A DNA stretch of 64,000 bases from an uncultured Streptomyces sp. (GTDB lineage: Bacteria; Actinomycetota; Actinomycetes; Streptomycetales; Streptomycetaceae), in assembly GCF_947488945.1 (NCBI RefSeq), contig NZ_CANLBS010000002.1, positions 248,001-312,000 of the forward strand, written 5' to 3'. A program made the translations under genes and the position numbers. Positions within the stretch are counted from its first letter, which is position 1, and every line of letters starts with the position of its first letter. Shown in pieces: positions 45,057-53,615 of this stretch. Below the pieces are notes generated by a model, which saw nothing but the letters and a program-made list of their open reading frames with translations, was not told where the DNA came from and searched no databases.

Positions 45057-46016
45057 ATGACCGCACGCACCCTCTGTCGTACGGCCGCCGGACCCCGTTA
45101 CGCGGCCGTCGCCGCCCTAGCGGTCGCCGGCACGATGCTGCTGGCCGGCTGCGGCGACCAGACCGACAGCGCCACCTCCAAGGACACCGGGAAGTCCTCC
45201 GAGTCCGCCGCCCCGCTCGCGGACCTGCTGCCCCAGAACATCAAGGACAAGGGCGTCATCAAGGTCGGCTCCGACATCGCCTACCCGCCGGTCGAGTTCA
45301 AGGACGAGTCCGGCAAGACCGTCGGTATCGACCCCGACCTGGCCGCCGCGCTCGGCAAGCAGCTCGGCGTGAAGTTCGAGTTCGAGAACGGCACCTTCGA
45401 CACCCTGCTCACCGGGCTGCGCTCCAAGCGCTACGACCTGGCCATGTCGGCGATGACGGACACCAAGGACCGCCAGGAGGGCGTGGATTCCTCGACCGGC
45501 AAGAAGGTCGGCGAGGGCGTCGACTTCGTCGACTACTTCACCGCGGGCGTCTCCATCTACACCAGGAAGGGCGACGACAAGTCCATCGCCACCTGGTCGG
45601 ACCTCTGCGGCAAGAAGATCGTGGTCCAGCGCGGCACCGTCTCGCACGACCTCGCCAAGGCCGAGAGCGAGAAGTGCGGCGGCAAGGGCAAGATCTCGAT
45701 CGAGGCGTTCGACAACGACCTGGAGGCCCAGACCCGGCTGCGCGGCGGCGGCGCCGACGCCGGTTCCTCCGACTTCCCGGTCGCCGCGTACGCGGTGAAG
45801 ACCTCGGGCGGCGGCAACGACTTCCAGCTCGTCGGTGAGCAGGTCGAGGCCGCCCCGTACGGCATCGCGATAGCCAAGGGCAACGACGAGCTCACCAAGG
45901 CCGTTCAGGCGGCCCTGGACGCGATCATCAAGAACGGCGAGTACGGCAAGATCATCTCCAAGTGGGGCGTCGACGCGGGCGCGGTCACCGAGGCGAAGCT
46001 CAACGGCGGTTCCTGA
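45057..46016 (+). CDS. Polar amino-acid ABC transporter, substrate-binding lipoprotein
   Basis: A 319-residue lipoprotein: signal peptide with lipobox LLAGC (Cys about residue 34), a Ser/Thr/Lys linker, then an SBP_bac_3 fold (GVIKVGSDIAYPPVEFKDESGKTVGIDPDLAAALGKQLG, FDTLLTGLRSKRYDLAMSAMTDTKDRQE, ISKWGVDAGAVTEAKLNGG at the end). The family binds polar amino acids such as glutamate, glutamine, cystine or arginine; which one is not visible. ATG 45057 has a good GGAGGT. First gene of a three-gene importer. Confidence 0.92.
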   Translation: MTARTLCRTAAGPRYAAVAALAVAGTMLLAGCGDQTDSATSKDTGKSSESAAPLADLLPQNIKDKGVIKVGSDIAYPPVEFKDESGKTVGIDPDLAAALGKQLGVKFEFENGTFDTLLTGLRSKRYDLAMSAMTDTKDRQEGVDSSTGKKVGEGVDFVDYFTAGVSIYTRKGDDKSIATWSDLCGKKIVVQRGTVSHDLAKAESEKCGGKGKISIEAFDNDLEAQTRLRGGGADAGSSDFPVAAYAVKTSGGGNDFQLVGEQVEAAPYGIAIAKGNDELTKAVQAALDAIIKNGEYGKIISKWGVDAGAVTEAKLNGGS

Positions 46017-46046
46017 CCCCCGGTCCTGCGTTGAGAGGCAACACCT

Positions 46047-46988
46047 GTGACTGACATCGAGAAGACGGGGCGGGCGGCCACCCCTCCCGCCCCGTCGGCG
46101 GGGCCGGAGGCGATCAGGGCCATCCCGGTGCGCCACTACGGCCGGTACGTCTCCGCCGTGATCGCGCTCGCGCTGCTGGCGACGCTCGTCTACGCGTTCG
46201 CCGGCGCCGACATCAACTGGGGCGCGATACCCGACTACTTCTTCGACGACCAGATCGTCGAAGGGGTGAAGAACACCGTCGTCATCACCGTCCTGGCCAT
46301 GATCATGGGCGTGGTGCTCGGCGTGGTGCTCGCCGTGATGCGGCTGTCCAAGAACCCGGTCACCTCCGCCATCGCGTGGGGCTACATCTGGTTCTTCCGC
46401 GGTACGCCGGTCTACGTGCAACTGCTCGTCTGGTTCAACCTGGGCATCGTCTTCGAGTACATCAACCTCGGGCCGATCTACAAGGACGAGTGGTCGTCCT
46501 TCATGACGCCCATGCTCTGCGCCCTGCTCGGCCTCGGCCTCAACGAGGCGGCCTACATGGCGGAGATCTGCCGGGCCGGCCTCCAGTCCGTGGACGAGGG
46601 CCAGACCGAGGCGGCGCACGCGCTCGGCATGAGCCACGGCAAGACGCTCCGCCGGATCGTCGTCCCCCAGGCGATGCGGGTGATCGTGCCGCCGACGGGC
46701 AACGAGGTCATCAACATGCTGAAGACCTCGTCGCTGGCGGTCGCCGTCCAGTACACCGAACTGCTGCGGTCCACCCAGAACGTGTCGCAGACCTCGGGCG
46801 CGACCGTCGAGATGCTGTTCCTGGCGGCGGCCTGGTACATGGTGCTCACCTCGGTCCTCAGCGTCGGCCAGTACTACCTGGAGCGGCACTACGCGCGCGG
46901 CTCCAGCCGCAGCCTGCCCGACACCCCGTTCCAGCGGATCAGGGCCACCATGCTCTCGCTGGGCCGTCCCAAGGGAGGCGCCGCATGA
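46047..46988 (+). CDS. Amino-acid ABC transporter permease
   Basis: A 313-residue HisM/GlnP-type permease with five or six helices; the EAA coupling loop reads [29 protein letters not shown] (about 191-220) after the conserved [12 protein letters not shown]. The first 30 residues are a cytoplasmic Pro/Ala-rich tail. A single permease gene suggests a homodimer. GTG 46047 with GAGAGG upstream; ends in ATGA overlap with the ATPase. Confidence 0.93.
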   Translation: MTDIEKTGRAATPPAPSAGPEAIRAIPVRHYGRYVSAVIALALLATLVYAFAGADINWGAIPDYFFDDQIVEGVKNTVVITVLAMIMGVVLGVVLAVMRLSKNPVTSAIAWGYIWFFRGTPVYVQLLVWFNLGIVFEYINLGPIYKDEWSSFMTPMLCALLGLGLNEAAYMAEICRAGLQSVDEGQTEAAHALGMSHGKTLRRIVVPQAMRVIVPPTGNEVINMLKTSSLAVAVQYTELLRSTQNVSQTSGATVEMLFLAAAWYMVLTSVLSVGQYYLERHYARGSSRSLPDTPFQRIRATMLSLGRPKGGAA

Positions 46989-47752
46989 CCCCCACCCCGA
47001 TGGTGAAGGCCGAAGGCGTCCACAAGTCCTTCGGCGCCGCGCACATCCTCAAGGGCATCGACCTGGAGGTCGCCCCGCGGGAGGTGTTCTGCCTGATCGG
47101 CCCGTCCGGCTCCGGCAAGTCGACGTTCCTCCGGTGCATCAACCACCTGGAGAAGGTCAGCGCCGGCCGGCTCTCGGTCGACGGCGAACTGGTCGGCTAC
47201 CGGCAGAAGGGCGACAAGCTCTACGAGCTGAAGGACAGCGAGGTCGCCCTGAAGCGCCGGGACATCGGCATGGTCTTCCAGCGCTTCAACCTGTTCCCCC
47301 ACATGACGGCCATCGAGAACGTCATGGAGGCCCCGGTCCAGGTCAAGGGCGAGACGAGGGCCGTGGCCAGGGCCCGCGCCGAACGGCTGCTCGACCGGGT
47401 CGGCCTCGCCGACAAGGCGAACAACTACCCCTCCCAGCTCTCCGGCGGCCAGCAGCAACGGGTGGCCATCGCACGCGCCCTGGCGATGGAGCCGAAGCTG
47501 ATGCTCTTCGACGAGCCGACCTCGGCCCTCGACCCGGAACTGGTCGGCGACGTCCTCGACGTCATGCGCGGCCTCGCCGAGGACGGCATGACGATGATCG
47601 TCGTCACCCACGAGATGGGCTTCGCCCGCGAGGTCGGCGACGCGCTCGTCTTCATGGACGACGGCGTGGTGGTCGAGTCCGGCCACCCGCGCGACGTCCT
47701 GACCAACCCGCAGCACGACCGCACGAAGTCCTTCCTGTCGAAGGTGCTGTAA
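46985..47752 (+). CDS. Amino-acid ABC transporter ATP-binding protein
   Basis: A 255-residue ATPase of the GlnQ/HisP class. Walker [10 protein letters not shown] (about 38-46), Q-loop [11 protein letters not shown] (about 98), signature LSGGQQQR (about 154), Walker [13 protein letters not shown] and switch His in VVTHEMGFA. There is a short insertion in the helical region ([22 protein letters not shown]). It overlaps the permease by 4 bp and completes the importer. Confidence 0.95.
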   Translation: MTPTPMVKAEGVHKSFGAAHILKGIDLEVAPREVFCLIGPSGSGKSTFLRCINHLEKVSAGRLSVDGELVGYRQKGDKLYELKDSEVALKRRDIGMVFQRFNLFPHMTAIENVMEAPVQVKGETRAVARARAERLLDRVGLADKANNYPSQLSGGQQQRVAIARALAMEPKLMLFDEPTSALDPELVGDVLDVMRGLAEDGMTMIVVTHEMGFAREVGDALVFMDDGVVVESGHPRDVLTNPQHDRTKSFLSKVL

Positions 47753-47775
47753 CCGCGGCACCCGTGCCACGGAAC

Positions 47776-47824
47776 GAGGGGCGATACGCGGCCGACCGGC
47801 CCGTACCGCCCCTCTTCCCGCGTC
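47776..47824 (+). terminator. Weak hairpin after the ABC operon
   Basis: GAGGGGC (47776-47782) and GCCCCTC (47818-47824) flank further partly complementary bases (ATACGCGGCC / GGCCCGTAC). Confidence 0.5.
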
Positions 47825-47841
47825 CGGGGACGCCCCCTCGA

Positions 47842-47912
47842 CCGGTTTCGGTGTCACGCGGCCGGACGTGCGGAGTTCCTTCCGGCCGGTTCCGGTGTCA
47901 TGCGGCCGGACG
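47842..47912. repeat. 27-bp direct repeat covering a gene's 3' end
   Basis: CCGGTTTCGGTGTCACGCGG.. at 47842-47868 is repeated at 47886-47912 with two differences, a 44-bp period. The second copy contains the stop codon and last codons of the following minus-strand gene, so the stop region has been duplicated. Confidence 0.8.
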
Positions 47913-48671
47913 CAGCTCCGGACGCAGCATCAGCTCGCGCAGCTGCGTTCCCGTGAGCGGGGCGGCGCCGAGCAGGGGCCCCTGCGCATCCGGCCCCGTG
48001 AAGCCGCTGCTGGCCCGGACGAGCAGCATGTCGCCGTTCTCCAGCGCCAACCGTCCCACGGTCTCGGGGCCCCACTGCGGCGTACCGCCGTCCCCACCGC
48101 GCATCGTGTCGGTCCAGGTGGCGAGAGCGCGCCCGTCCGGCAGCACCTCGCTCACGCAGCCCGTACGGCCCGGCTCGGCGGACACGGCCTCGCACGGATC
48201 GTCGCCCGCGGTGATCCCCTTGCCCGCGAGTTCCTCCGCGCTCCGTACGGAGACCAGCAGATAGCCCACGCCGCCGCCTCCGTCCCGGTGGACCGCGTAC
48301 TGGCCGTCCAGTGGGCCCGCCGTCCGCTCCCGGTCCTCCGCCGCGGCGTGCTTGATGAGCACGGCCAGGGAGACCGGTTCGAGCCTCCCCGTGCCGGCGG
48401 GCAGCAGCGCCTCCAGCCGCCCGGCCCGGTCCGGGGCGCCGGCGGACGCGACGGACGCGGCGGCCACCGAGGACTGGCGCACCGCCGTACCGTCCGACCA
48501 GTGCGGCAGTGCCACCGCCCCGGCCGCCACCGCCGCGAGGACCGCGACGGACGCGCCGGCGCGGCGCCGGCTCCGGGCCCGCGCAACCCCGGCGTACACC
48601 GTTCCGGTCGTCAGCGAGGGACGGCCGGCCTCCGCGGCGGCGCGCTCCAGCAGTTCCTTGACGTCGTTCAC
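47898..48671 (-). CDS. Membrane-anchored partner of the SigE-family sigma factor
   Basis: A 257-residue protein: an N-terminal cytoplasmic region of about 38 residues ([39 protein letters not shown]), one transmembrane helix (about 39-57) and an extracytoplasmic domain with two Cys (DDPCEAVSAEPGRTGCVSEV) that may pair. The layout and the GTGA overlap with the upstream sigma gene fit a regulator of that sigma factor, but no zinc-binding anti-sigma motif is present, so this role is inferred from position only. Confidence 0.75.
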   Translation of the reverse strand: MNDVKELLERAAAEAGRPSLTTGTVYAGVARARSRRRAGASVAVLAAVAAGAVALPHWSDGTAVRQSSVAAASVASAGAPDRAGRLEALLPAGTGRLEPVSLAVLIKHAAAEDRERTAGPLDGQYAVHRDGGGGVGYLLVSVRSAEELAGKGITAGDDPCEAVSAEPGRTGCVSEVLPDGRALATWTDTMRGGDGGTPQWGPETVGRLALENGDMLLVRASSGFTGPDAQGPLLGAAPLTGTQLRELMLRPELRPAA

Positions 48672-49159
48672 ACCAGTTCCTCCGTCGTCATCACGACACG
48701 CAGCGCCGCCAGCCCGCGGGCCGTGTGGCTCTTGACCGTGTTCTGCCGCATTCCGAGCGCCTCGGCCGTGGCCTCCACGCTCAGGTCCTCCCAGAAGCGG
48801 AGCACCAGCACCGCCCGCTGCCTGGCCGTCAGCCGGGCGAGCGCCTGTCTGACGTGCAGGCCGGTGTCCGAGTCCGGCACCGGCCCGGCCCGGTCGGGCA
48901 GCTCGCCGTACGCCTGTTCGCGGCGCCAGAACCGGCGTCGGGAGGCGATGAAGGTGTTCACCAGCGTCTTGCGCGCGTACGCCTCGACATCGTCGAGCCG
49001 GCCGTGGCGCCGTCCCCCCAGCACGACCTTGACCAGCGTCGTCTGCACCAGGTCCTCGGCCTCGTGCCGGTCTCCGCACAGCAGATACGCGCTGCGGTAC
49101 AGCGCGGTGCGGCGTGCCTCGACGAAGGAGTGCAGTGCGGCATCGTCGTCGATCCGCAT
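48668..49159 (-). CDS. SigE-family ECF RNA polymerase sigma factor
   Basis: A 163-residue ECF sigma factor. Region 2 (about 10-75) contains LYRSAYLLCGDRHEAEDLVQTTLVKVVL and region 4 (about 103-160) LTARQRAVLVLRFWEDLSVEATAEALGMRQNTVKSHTARGLAALR. The wording is of the so-called SigE family common in Streptomyces (unrelated to the envelope-stress SigE of S. coelicolor). ATG 49159 is used. Coupled to the downstream membrane protein. Confidence 0.92.
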   Translation of the reverse strand: MRIDDDAALHSFVEARRTALYRSAYLLCGDRHEAEDLVQTTLVKVVLGGRRHGRLDDVEAYARKTLVNTFIASRRRFWRREQAYGELPDRAGPVPDSDTGLHVRQALARLTARQRAVLVLRFWEDLSVEATAEALGMRQNTVKSHTARGLAALRVVMTTEELV

Positions 49160-49371
49160 TCCCGCCCCTTTCCCGGCCCGCCCGCGCGGACCGTCCCACC
49201 CTTCCAGTGCGGTGGGGCGGGCGGGAGGTTGCGGCGCGGGCGTGCGGGCGGTGCGGGCCGGTGCGCCCGCGCCGTCCGGTGATCTCCGGGGCCGGTTCGT
49301 TCCACGACGAGGGCCCCTTCGGGCCGCTTCCCCGCCCGGCCGCTTCCCCGCCCTGTCACCCCCTGCCGGGG

Positions 49372-50133
49372 TCACTTCACCGCGAGCACCAGGGTGTCCG
49401 AGGGGGAGGCCCAGACGGGGCGGGCCTCGCCGAAGCCGGCGGCGCGCAGGGTCTCGGCGTGCCAGTCGGCCGACGGCACGTCGCCGTCGGCGTGCTCTCC
49501 GAAGATCGCGAAGCGTTCGGCGGTCGGGCCCGCGAGCACCGGGTCCTGTGCCGCCACGGCCCACCACTGGGCCCAGTCCAGCACGCCGGCGGCCTGGGCG
49601 CGGTCCATCCCGGCGTGCCGGTGGGCGCGTTCGGCGGCGTTGATCCGCGGGGTGGCGGTGTCGGTCATCCGGTCGGCGTTCATGAACACGCCCCCGTCCC
49701 GGACCAGTCCCGCGATCCGCCCGTAGAGCGCGGCGAGCGGGCCGCTGTGCAGCCAGTGCAGAGCGGTGGCCGTCAGCACCGCGTCGTACGAGGAGTGGGG
49801 GAGGGCGTCGGTCCAGTCGGGGGCGGTGAGGTCGGCGGTCACGAAGGAGACCCGGTCGTCGCCGTCGAAGGTGCCGCGGGCGATCGTGAGCAGCGCCGGG
49901 TCCAGATCGACGCCGGTGCTCGTCGCCTCCGGGAACCTGCGCAGCAGCCGGTCCGTAATACTTCCCGTACCGCAGGCGAGATCGAGCACCCGCGGGGCCG
50001 GACCCACCACGGCCCCCACCATGTCCAGCATCACCCGGAACCGCTCCTCGCGGTCCGGCATGTACCACTCCTGCTGCCGGTCCCAGCTCTCCTGCCAGGA
50101 GCGCCAGTCGGTGGGGATCGTCGTTTTGGTCAT
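49372..50133 (-). CDS. Class I SAM-dependent methyltransferase
   Basis: A 253-residue methyltransferase. Motif I RVLDLACGTGSITDRLL (about 47-63), acidic loop TGVDLDPALL (about 72-81), motif II-like YDAVLTATALHWLHSG (about 117-132) and a C-terminal FGEARPVWASPSDTLVLAVK. TATALHWL is similar to trans-aconitate or small-molecule O-methyltransferases; the substrate is unknown. Divergent from the CGNR gene with about 155 bp between. Confidence 0.85.
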   Translation of the reverse strand: MTKTTIPTDWRSWQESWDRQQEWYMPDREERFRVMLDMVGAVVGPAPRVLDLACGTGSITDRLLRRFPEATSTGVDLDPALLTIARGTFDGDDRVSFVTADLTAPDWTDALPHSSYDAVLTATALHWLHSGPLAALYGRIAGLVRDGGVFMNADRMTDTATPRINAAERAHRHAGMDRAQAAGVLDWAQWWAVAAQDPVLAGPTAERFAIFGEHADGDVPSADWHAETLRAAGFGEARPVWASPSDTLVLAVK

Positions 50134-50290
50134 CAGGACCTCCGTGTGCCGGGCAGCTCGACGGGGCTCGGCGCGGCTCGGTGCGGCTGCCAGTCGATGT
50201 AATGGCCGAGTATGCCCTATGGCTATTACGATGGCTGGTGCGCAGTGGCTCGCCCGTGCAGACCCCAGCCCGACACTGTAAGGACTACAA

Positions 50291-50926
50291 GTGGAACTGG
50301 CCTATTACTCGGACTATGCGGTTCGTCTGGTCAACACCGAGGCGCCGGCCCGGAACAAGGACGCCCTCACCAGTGTCGGGGCCGTCCGCGAACTGTTCGG
50401 CGCCAACTCCCAGGCGGCCCGCCGGGCGACCGAGGCCGACGTGACCCGCTTCCGCTCGGTGCGGGGCCGGCTGCGCGCGGTCTTCGAGGCGGCCGACGAG
50501 GGCGACGAGACACTCGCCGTCGACCTGCTGAACTCGCTGCTGCTGGAGTTCCCGGTCAGCCCGCAGATCTCCGGCCACGACGTACGGGACGAGGACGGCA
50601 CCCCGGACTGGCACATGCACCTGGCCGACCATCCGTCCAACGCCACCGCAGGCTACGCGGCCATCGCCGCGATGGGCCTCGCCTTCCACCTCACCTCGCA
50701 CGGCGCGGACCGGCTCGGCCTCTGCGAAGCGGCCCCGTGCCGCAACGCCTACCTGGACACCTCGACCAACCGGTCCCGCCGCTACTGCTCCGACCGCTGC
50801 GCGACCCGCGCCAACGTGGCCGCCTACCGGGCCCGCAAGCGGCTGGAGGCGGAGGAGCGGGCCGAGGAGGAGAGCGTGCGCAGCGCGGACGCCGTCCAGC
50901 CCAGTACCCCTCGCACCGAACGCTGA
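50291..50926 (+). CDS. CGNR zinc-finger (ABATE-type) protein
   Basis: A 211-residue protein of the ABATE/CGNR family, presumed stress-linked transcription regulators. The N-terminal part begins LAYYSDYAVRLVNTE; the C-terminal zinc finger is C-EAAPCRNAYLDTSTNRSRRYCSDRCATRANVAAYRAR (about 150-187), with Cys at CEAAPC and CSDRC. GTG 50291 is the start. A highly charged tail (EAEERAEEESVRSADAV) overlaps the 3' end of the convergent sodX gene by about 100 bp. Confidence 0.85.
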   Translation: MELAYYSDYAVRLVNTEAPARNKDALTSVGAVRELFGANSQAARRATEADVTRFRSVRGRLRAVFEAADEGDETLAVDLLNSLLLEFPVSPQISGHDVRDEDGTPDWHMHLADHPSNATAGYAAIAAMGLAFHLTSHGADRLGLCEAAPCRNAYLDTSTNRSRRYCSDRCATRANVAAYRARKRLEAEERAEEESVRSADAVQPSTPRTER

Positions 50927-51285
50927 TCCCGGGTCAGCGGGCGCAGCCGGACCAGGGCCCTCGCCAGCACCAGTTCCTCGGGAACCGTCCCGTAGACCGT
51001 GCTGTCGCCGCCCGCGAAGCTGTTGTCCGCCAGCACCCACCAGCCGCCCGGACGGCGTTCGGCCGCCCGCTTCACCACCAGCAGGTCCTGCTGGAACGGA
51101 TGACGCAGGATCACCACGTCCCCGGGGCGCACCCGCGCCCCGTACCGCACCAGCAGCCGGTCCCCGTGGTAGAGCGTGGGCACCATGGAAGGGCCCGTCA
51201 CCTCCACCACCTGGAACGGCACCCTGGCCGCCCGTCCCGCACCGGGCTCCTGCCCCGCACCGGGCTCCTGACCCGCCTCCGGCAT
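50824..51285 (-). CDS. sodX: Nickel-type superoxide dismutase maturation protease SodX
   Basis: A 153-residue S26 (signal-peptidase-like) protease that removes the SodN propeptide. The catalytic Ser is in TGPSMVPTL (about residue 33) and the Lys in LLVVKRAAERR (about 73); GDVVILRHP and the late ADNSFAGGDSTVYG box are also present. There is no membrane anchor, as expected for cytoplasmic SodX. The N-terminus has a duplicated GQEPGA encoded by a DNA repeat. AGGTGG precedes ATG 51285. Divergent from sodN (220 bp). The last 28 residues, in the overlap with the CGNR gene, are Ser/Ala/Arg-rich and look added. Confidence 0.9.
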   Translation of the reverse strand: MPEAGQEPGAGQEPGAGRAARVPFQVVEVTGPSMVPTLYHGDRLLVRYGARVRPGDVVILRHPFQQDLLVVKRAAERRPGGWWVLADNSFAGGDSTVYGTVPEELVLARALVRLRPLTRDQRSVRGVLGWTASALRTLSSSARSSASSRLRAR

Positions 51286-51504
51286 CCCTGCCACCTCCCC
51301 GGTCCGCCGTTCGTACGGCCTCCAGTACACCGCCCCGGCCTCCGCCGGGTGCCGCCGCCCTCCCGGCAGGAGGCCGCGCCGTCCCGCCGCGGGACTCATC
51401 CGCACCCGGACTTTTGGCCTAAGCCCCCGGGGGCACTCGCGAAAACAGGTGTCCCACGGAGTAATGTCCCACCTGAGAAGACGATCACGAGGAAGGACAG
51501 CGCC

Positions 51505-51900
51505 ATGCTTTCCCGCCTGTTTGCCCCCAAGGTGAAGGTCAGCGCCCACTGCGACCTGCCCTGCGGCGTGTACGACCCGGCCCAGGCCCGCATCGAGGCG
51601 GAGTCCGTCAAGGCCGTCCAGGAGAAGTACCAGGCCAACGAGGACGCGGACTTCCGCACCCGCTCGGTCCTGATCAAGGAGCAGCGCGCGGAGCTCGCGA
51701 AGCACCACGTCTCGGTGCTCTGGAGCGACTACTTCAAGCCGCCGCACTTCGAGAAGTACCCCCAGCTCCACCAGCTGGTCAACGACACCCTGAAGGCGCT
51801 CTCCGCCGCCAAGGCGTCGAACGACCCGGCGACCGGTCAGAAGGCGCTCGACCTGATCGCCGAGATCGACAAGATCTTCTGGGAGACCAAGAAGGCTTGA
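51505..51900 (+). CDS. sodN: Nickel superoxide dismutase
   Basis: A 131-residue Ni-SOD precursor. A 14-residue propeptide (MLSRLFAPKVKVSA) is followed by the nickel hook HCDLPCGVYD, giving His1, Cys2 and Cys6 after SodX cleavage. The rest is the four-helix bundle (QARIEAESVKAVQEKY.. to ..IDKIFWETKKA). Active as a hexamer in the cytoplasm against superoxide. AGGAAGGA precedes ATG 51505. Its last 19 bases plus two more are the left end of a genomic island, but the reading frame is intact. Expression in Streptomyces is nickel-induced. Confidence 0.97.
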   Translation: MLSRLFAPKVKVSAHCDLPCGVYDPAQARIEAESVKAVQEKYQANEDADFRTRSVLIKEQRAELAKHHVSVLWSDYFKPPHFEKYPQLHQLVNDTLKALSAAKASNDPATGQKALDLIAEIDKIFWETKKA

Positions 51901-51902
51901 TC
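51882..51902 (+). repeat. Left attachment site (attL) in sodN 3' end
   Basis: 21 bp from GGAGACCAAG to GCTTGATC, encoding the last residues ETKKA and stop of SodN. It is repeated exactly at 58772-58792 in the same orientation, 6890 bp away. Confidence 0.88.
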
Positions 51903-51952
51903 TTGTCAGGCCGTTCGCACCCGCGTTTCCGCGGGCACGGACGACCCGACCG

Positions 51953-52008
51953 ACCGCACCCGGTCCGCCGGCCGCCGATCATGGCGTCCGTGGCGGGCCG
52001 GGTGCGGT
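51953..52008 (+). terminator. sodN-type terminator, left copy
   Basis: Arms 51953-51969 (ACCGCACCCGGTCCGCC) and 51992-52008 with one mismatch. It shares the GACCGCACCC..GGGTGCGGTGTT frame with the hairpin after the right repeat. Confidence 0.75.
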
Positions 52009-52190
52009 GTTCTTCGCCCGGCCACATGCGCCACGTGCTGACTGCGGACACGTGGCCGGGGACCATCCGACCCGCTTGACGCTCGCCCCGCCAGCGATGG
52101 GCGCGGAGGCGAAGAAGTGCCGCAGGCCGTGGATCACCATGTGCGGCAGCTCGACGGGTTTGCGGCCCTCATGCTCGGCAGACTTTTTCT
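51974..52190 (-). pseudogene. Decayed tyrosine recombinase (integrase) C-terminus
   Basis: Two fragments in different frames. 52190 to 52075 encodes ..VELPHMVIHGLRHFFASAPI then AGGASVK, the HxLRH box with its catalytic Arg and His. 52066 to 51974 encodes GHVSAVSTWRMWPGEEHRTR then PATDAMIG, corresponding to the usual LGHxSAxTTLxTYxHLWPGxxxRTR, but the stretch holding the nucleophile Tyr is deleted. A frameshift separates them and no intact upstream part is found. It lies next to attL, the usual integrase position. Confidence 0.78.
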
Positions 52191-52346
52191 CGGCCGCCGT
52201 CGGCGGCGAGGGTCAAGCCGCCGGGGCAACCGCGCCTGCTTGAGGAGCAGCCGGACGGTCCGAGGTGGGTTCGTTGATCACGGCCGCAGTGTTCCGGCCG
52301 ACTCCGACATCGGCAGTGCCGCTCCCTGCCAAAGACCGCAGGCGGT

Positions 52347-52907
52347 TCACGCTCGAGCATCAGTCGTCAGACGGGTAGCGGGTAACTGCGAGACCCATGT
52401 CGTGAGCTCGGTCAGGTGCTCGGACTGCAGCCCGAGATGTGGGTCGGGTTGCACGAGGAGGGTCGGCACCCCCCTGGCGGTGCGCTTCGCGGCCCAGGCG
52501 TGGTCGAGGCTGGTGAAGTCGTCGTCGATCCAGACGGCGGGAGCTTTACCGAGCCAGGTGTCGACGTGGTCGCGTTTCCAGAGGTAGCCGTTGGGGTGGC
52601 TGGTGGTGATCTGGGGGCGCGGTAGGTCGAGGTAAGGGAAGTCGGGCAGCCCCAGTAGAGGGCCGACGATCGTGGTGGCGTCCTTGCGCCAGCTCGAGCA
52701 CCACACGGGGGTGACGAGTCCGCCAGCCAGGAATTCGGTGAGAAGGCCGCCTTGGCGCGGGTCGAGCCAGATGGGCACGGGGGCGTCTGGGTGCCGGCCG
52801 GTGGGCAGGACGGTGTGGCGGATGTGGGTGGGCGGGGTGCTGCCGTCGGCGGCCGGGAACGGGATGAGAACGCCGTCGATGTCCAGGAGCAGGTAGGGCA
52901 GGGGCAT
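52347..52907 (-). CDS. HAD-type hydrolase-like protein (island gene)
   Basis: A 186-residue protein with HAD motif I LLLDIDGVLIPF (residues 6-17; the two Asp are the nucleophile and acid), motif II-like VWCSSWRKDA (Ser, about 69) and motif IV-like VWIDDDFTSLDHAWA (about 125-139). It belongs to the compact group in Streptomyces annotated simply as HAD domain-containing. Last gene of the island's minus-strand operon, 15 bp after the methyltransferase. Substrate unknown. Confidence 0.82.
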   Translation of the reverse strand: MPLPYLLLDIDGVLIPFPAADGSTPPTHIRHTVLPTGRHPDAPVPIWLDPRQGGLLTEFLAGGLVTPVWCSSWRKDATTIVGPLLGLPDFPYLDLPRPQITTSHPNGYLWKRDHVDTWLGKAPAVWIDDDFTSLDHAWAAKRTARGVPTLLVQPDPHLGLQSEHLTELTTWVSQLPATRLTTDARA

Positions 52908-52922
52908 CGTTGCCTCCGTCGG

Positions 52923-53615
52923 TCAGCGTTTGCGGGCGGTGATCAGGAGGGTGGTGGGCCACGGGTCGCGGCGCGGGTGCCGCAGCTCCACCGCCGAGGT
53001 GATGCCCAGGCCGGTCCGGGAGAGGTGAGCTCCCCAGCGGCGGGCGTCGAACTCCCATCGAGTGAGCGGAAGTCGCGTGCGGTCGGGCATGGTGACGTAG
53101 TCCTCGCGCGGACGGTCGTCCGTGGATGGATGTCTTCCGGCCCGTGCCGGGTGAGGGACGGAGAAGGCCAGGACACCGCCCGGTTTCAGGCGTCGGGAAA
53201 TGGCGGCGAGGAGGAGCTCGGGGGCGACGAGGCCGACGGCGCCGAAGACGGAGTAGATCGTGTCGAAGGCCTGGCCGGTGGCCTGAAGGTGGTGCAGTGC
53301 GTGGCCAGCGGCGAACGTGGCGCCGTCGATGTGGCCGTAGTGGGAGCGGGCCCGGCGTACCTGGAGGCCGATCAGGTCTACGCCGGTGACGCGGGCCTGG
53401 TGATGCATCGCGAGGTGGGCCACGTTGTGGCCGGGGCCGCAGCCCAGCTCCAGGACGCGTTTACCGCACAGGCCCCGGCCCAGGATCTCGGCGCCGGGAC
53501 CGATGCCCGCGTGGGTACTCCATTCCATCCGGGCCGGTGCGCTGAGGGCGTGCGCAGGGGCAGCGGCTGTGCGCTGGGCTGCATGGGCGTACCAGGGGGA
53601 GACCTGGGCGAGCAC
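52923..53615 (-). CDS. Class I SAM methyltransferase (island gene)
   Basis: A 230-residue methyltransferase: motif I KRVLELGCGPGHNVAHLA (about 52-69), acidic motif VTGVDLIGLQVRRA, FDTIYSVFGAVGLVAPELLL and the post-core LKPGGVLAFSVPHP. GTG 53615 starts one base before the stop codon of the upstream phosphotransferase gene, so the two are coupled. The substrate is unknown; methylation and phosphorylation genes side by side suggest modification of the same small molecule, but that is inference. Confidence 0.82.
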   Translation of the reverse strand: MLAQVSPWYAHAAQRTAAAPAHALSAPARMEWSTHAGIGPGAEILGRGLCGKRVLELGCGPGHNVAHLAMHHQARVTGVDLIGLQVRRARSHYGHIDGATFAAGHALHHLQATGQAFDTIYSVFGAVGLVAPELLLAAISRRLKPGGVLAFSVPHPARAGRHPSTDDRPREDYVTMPDRTRLPLTRWEFDARRWGAHLSRTGLGITSAVELRHPRRDPWPTTLLITARKR

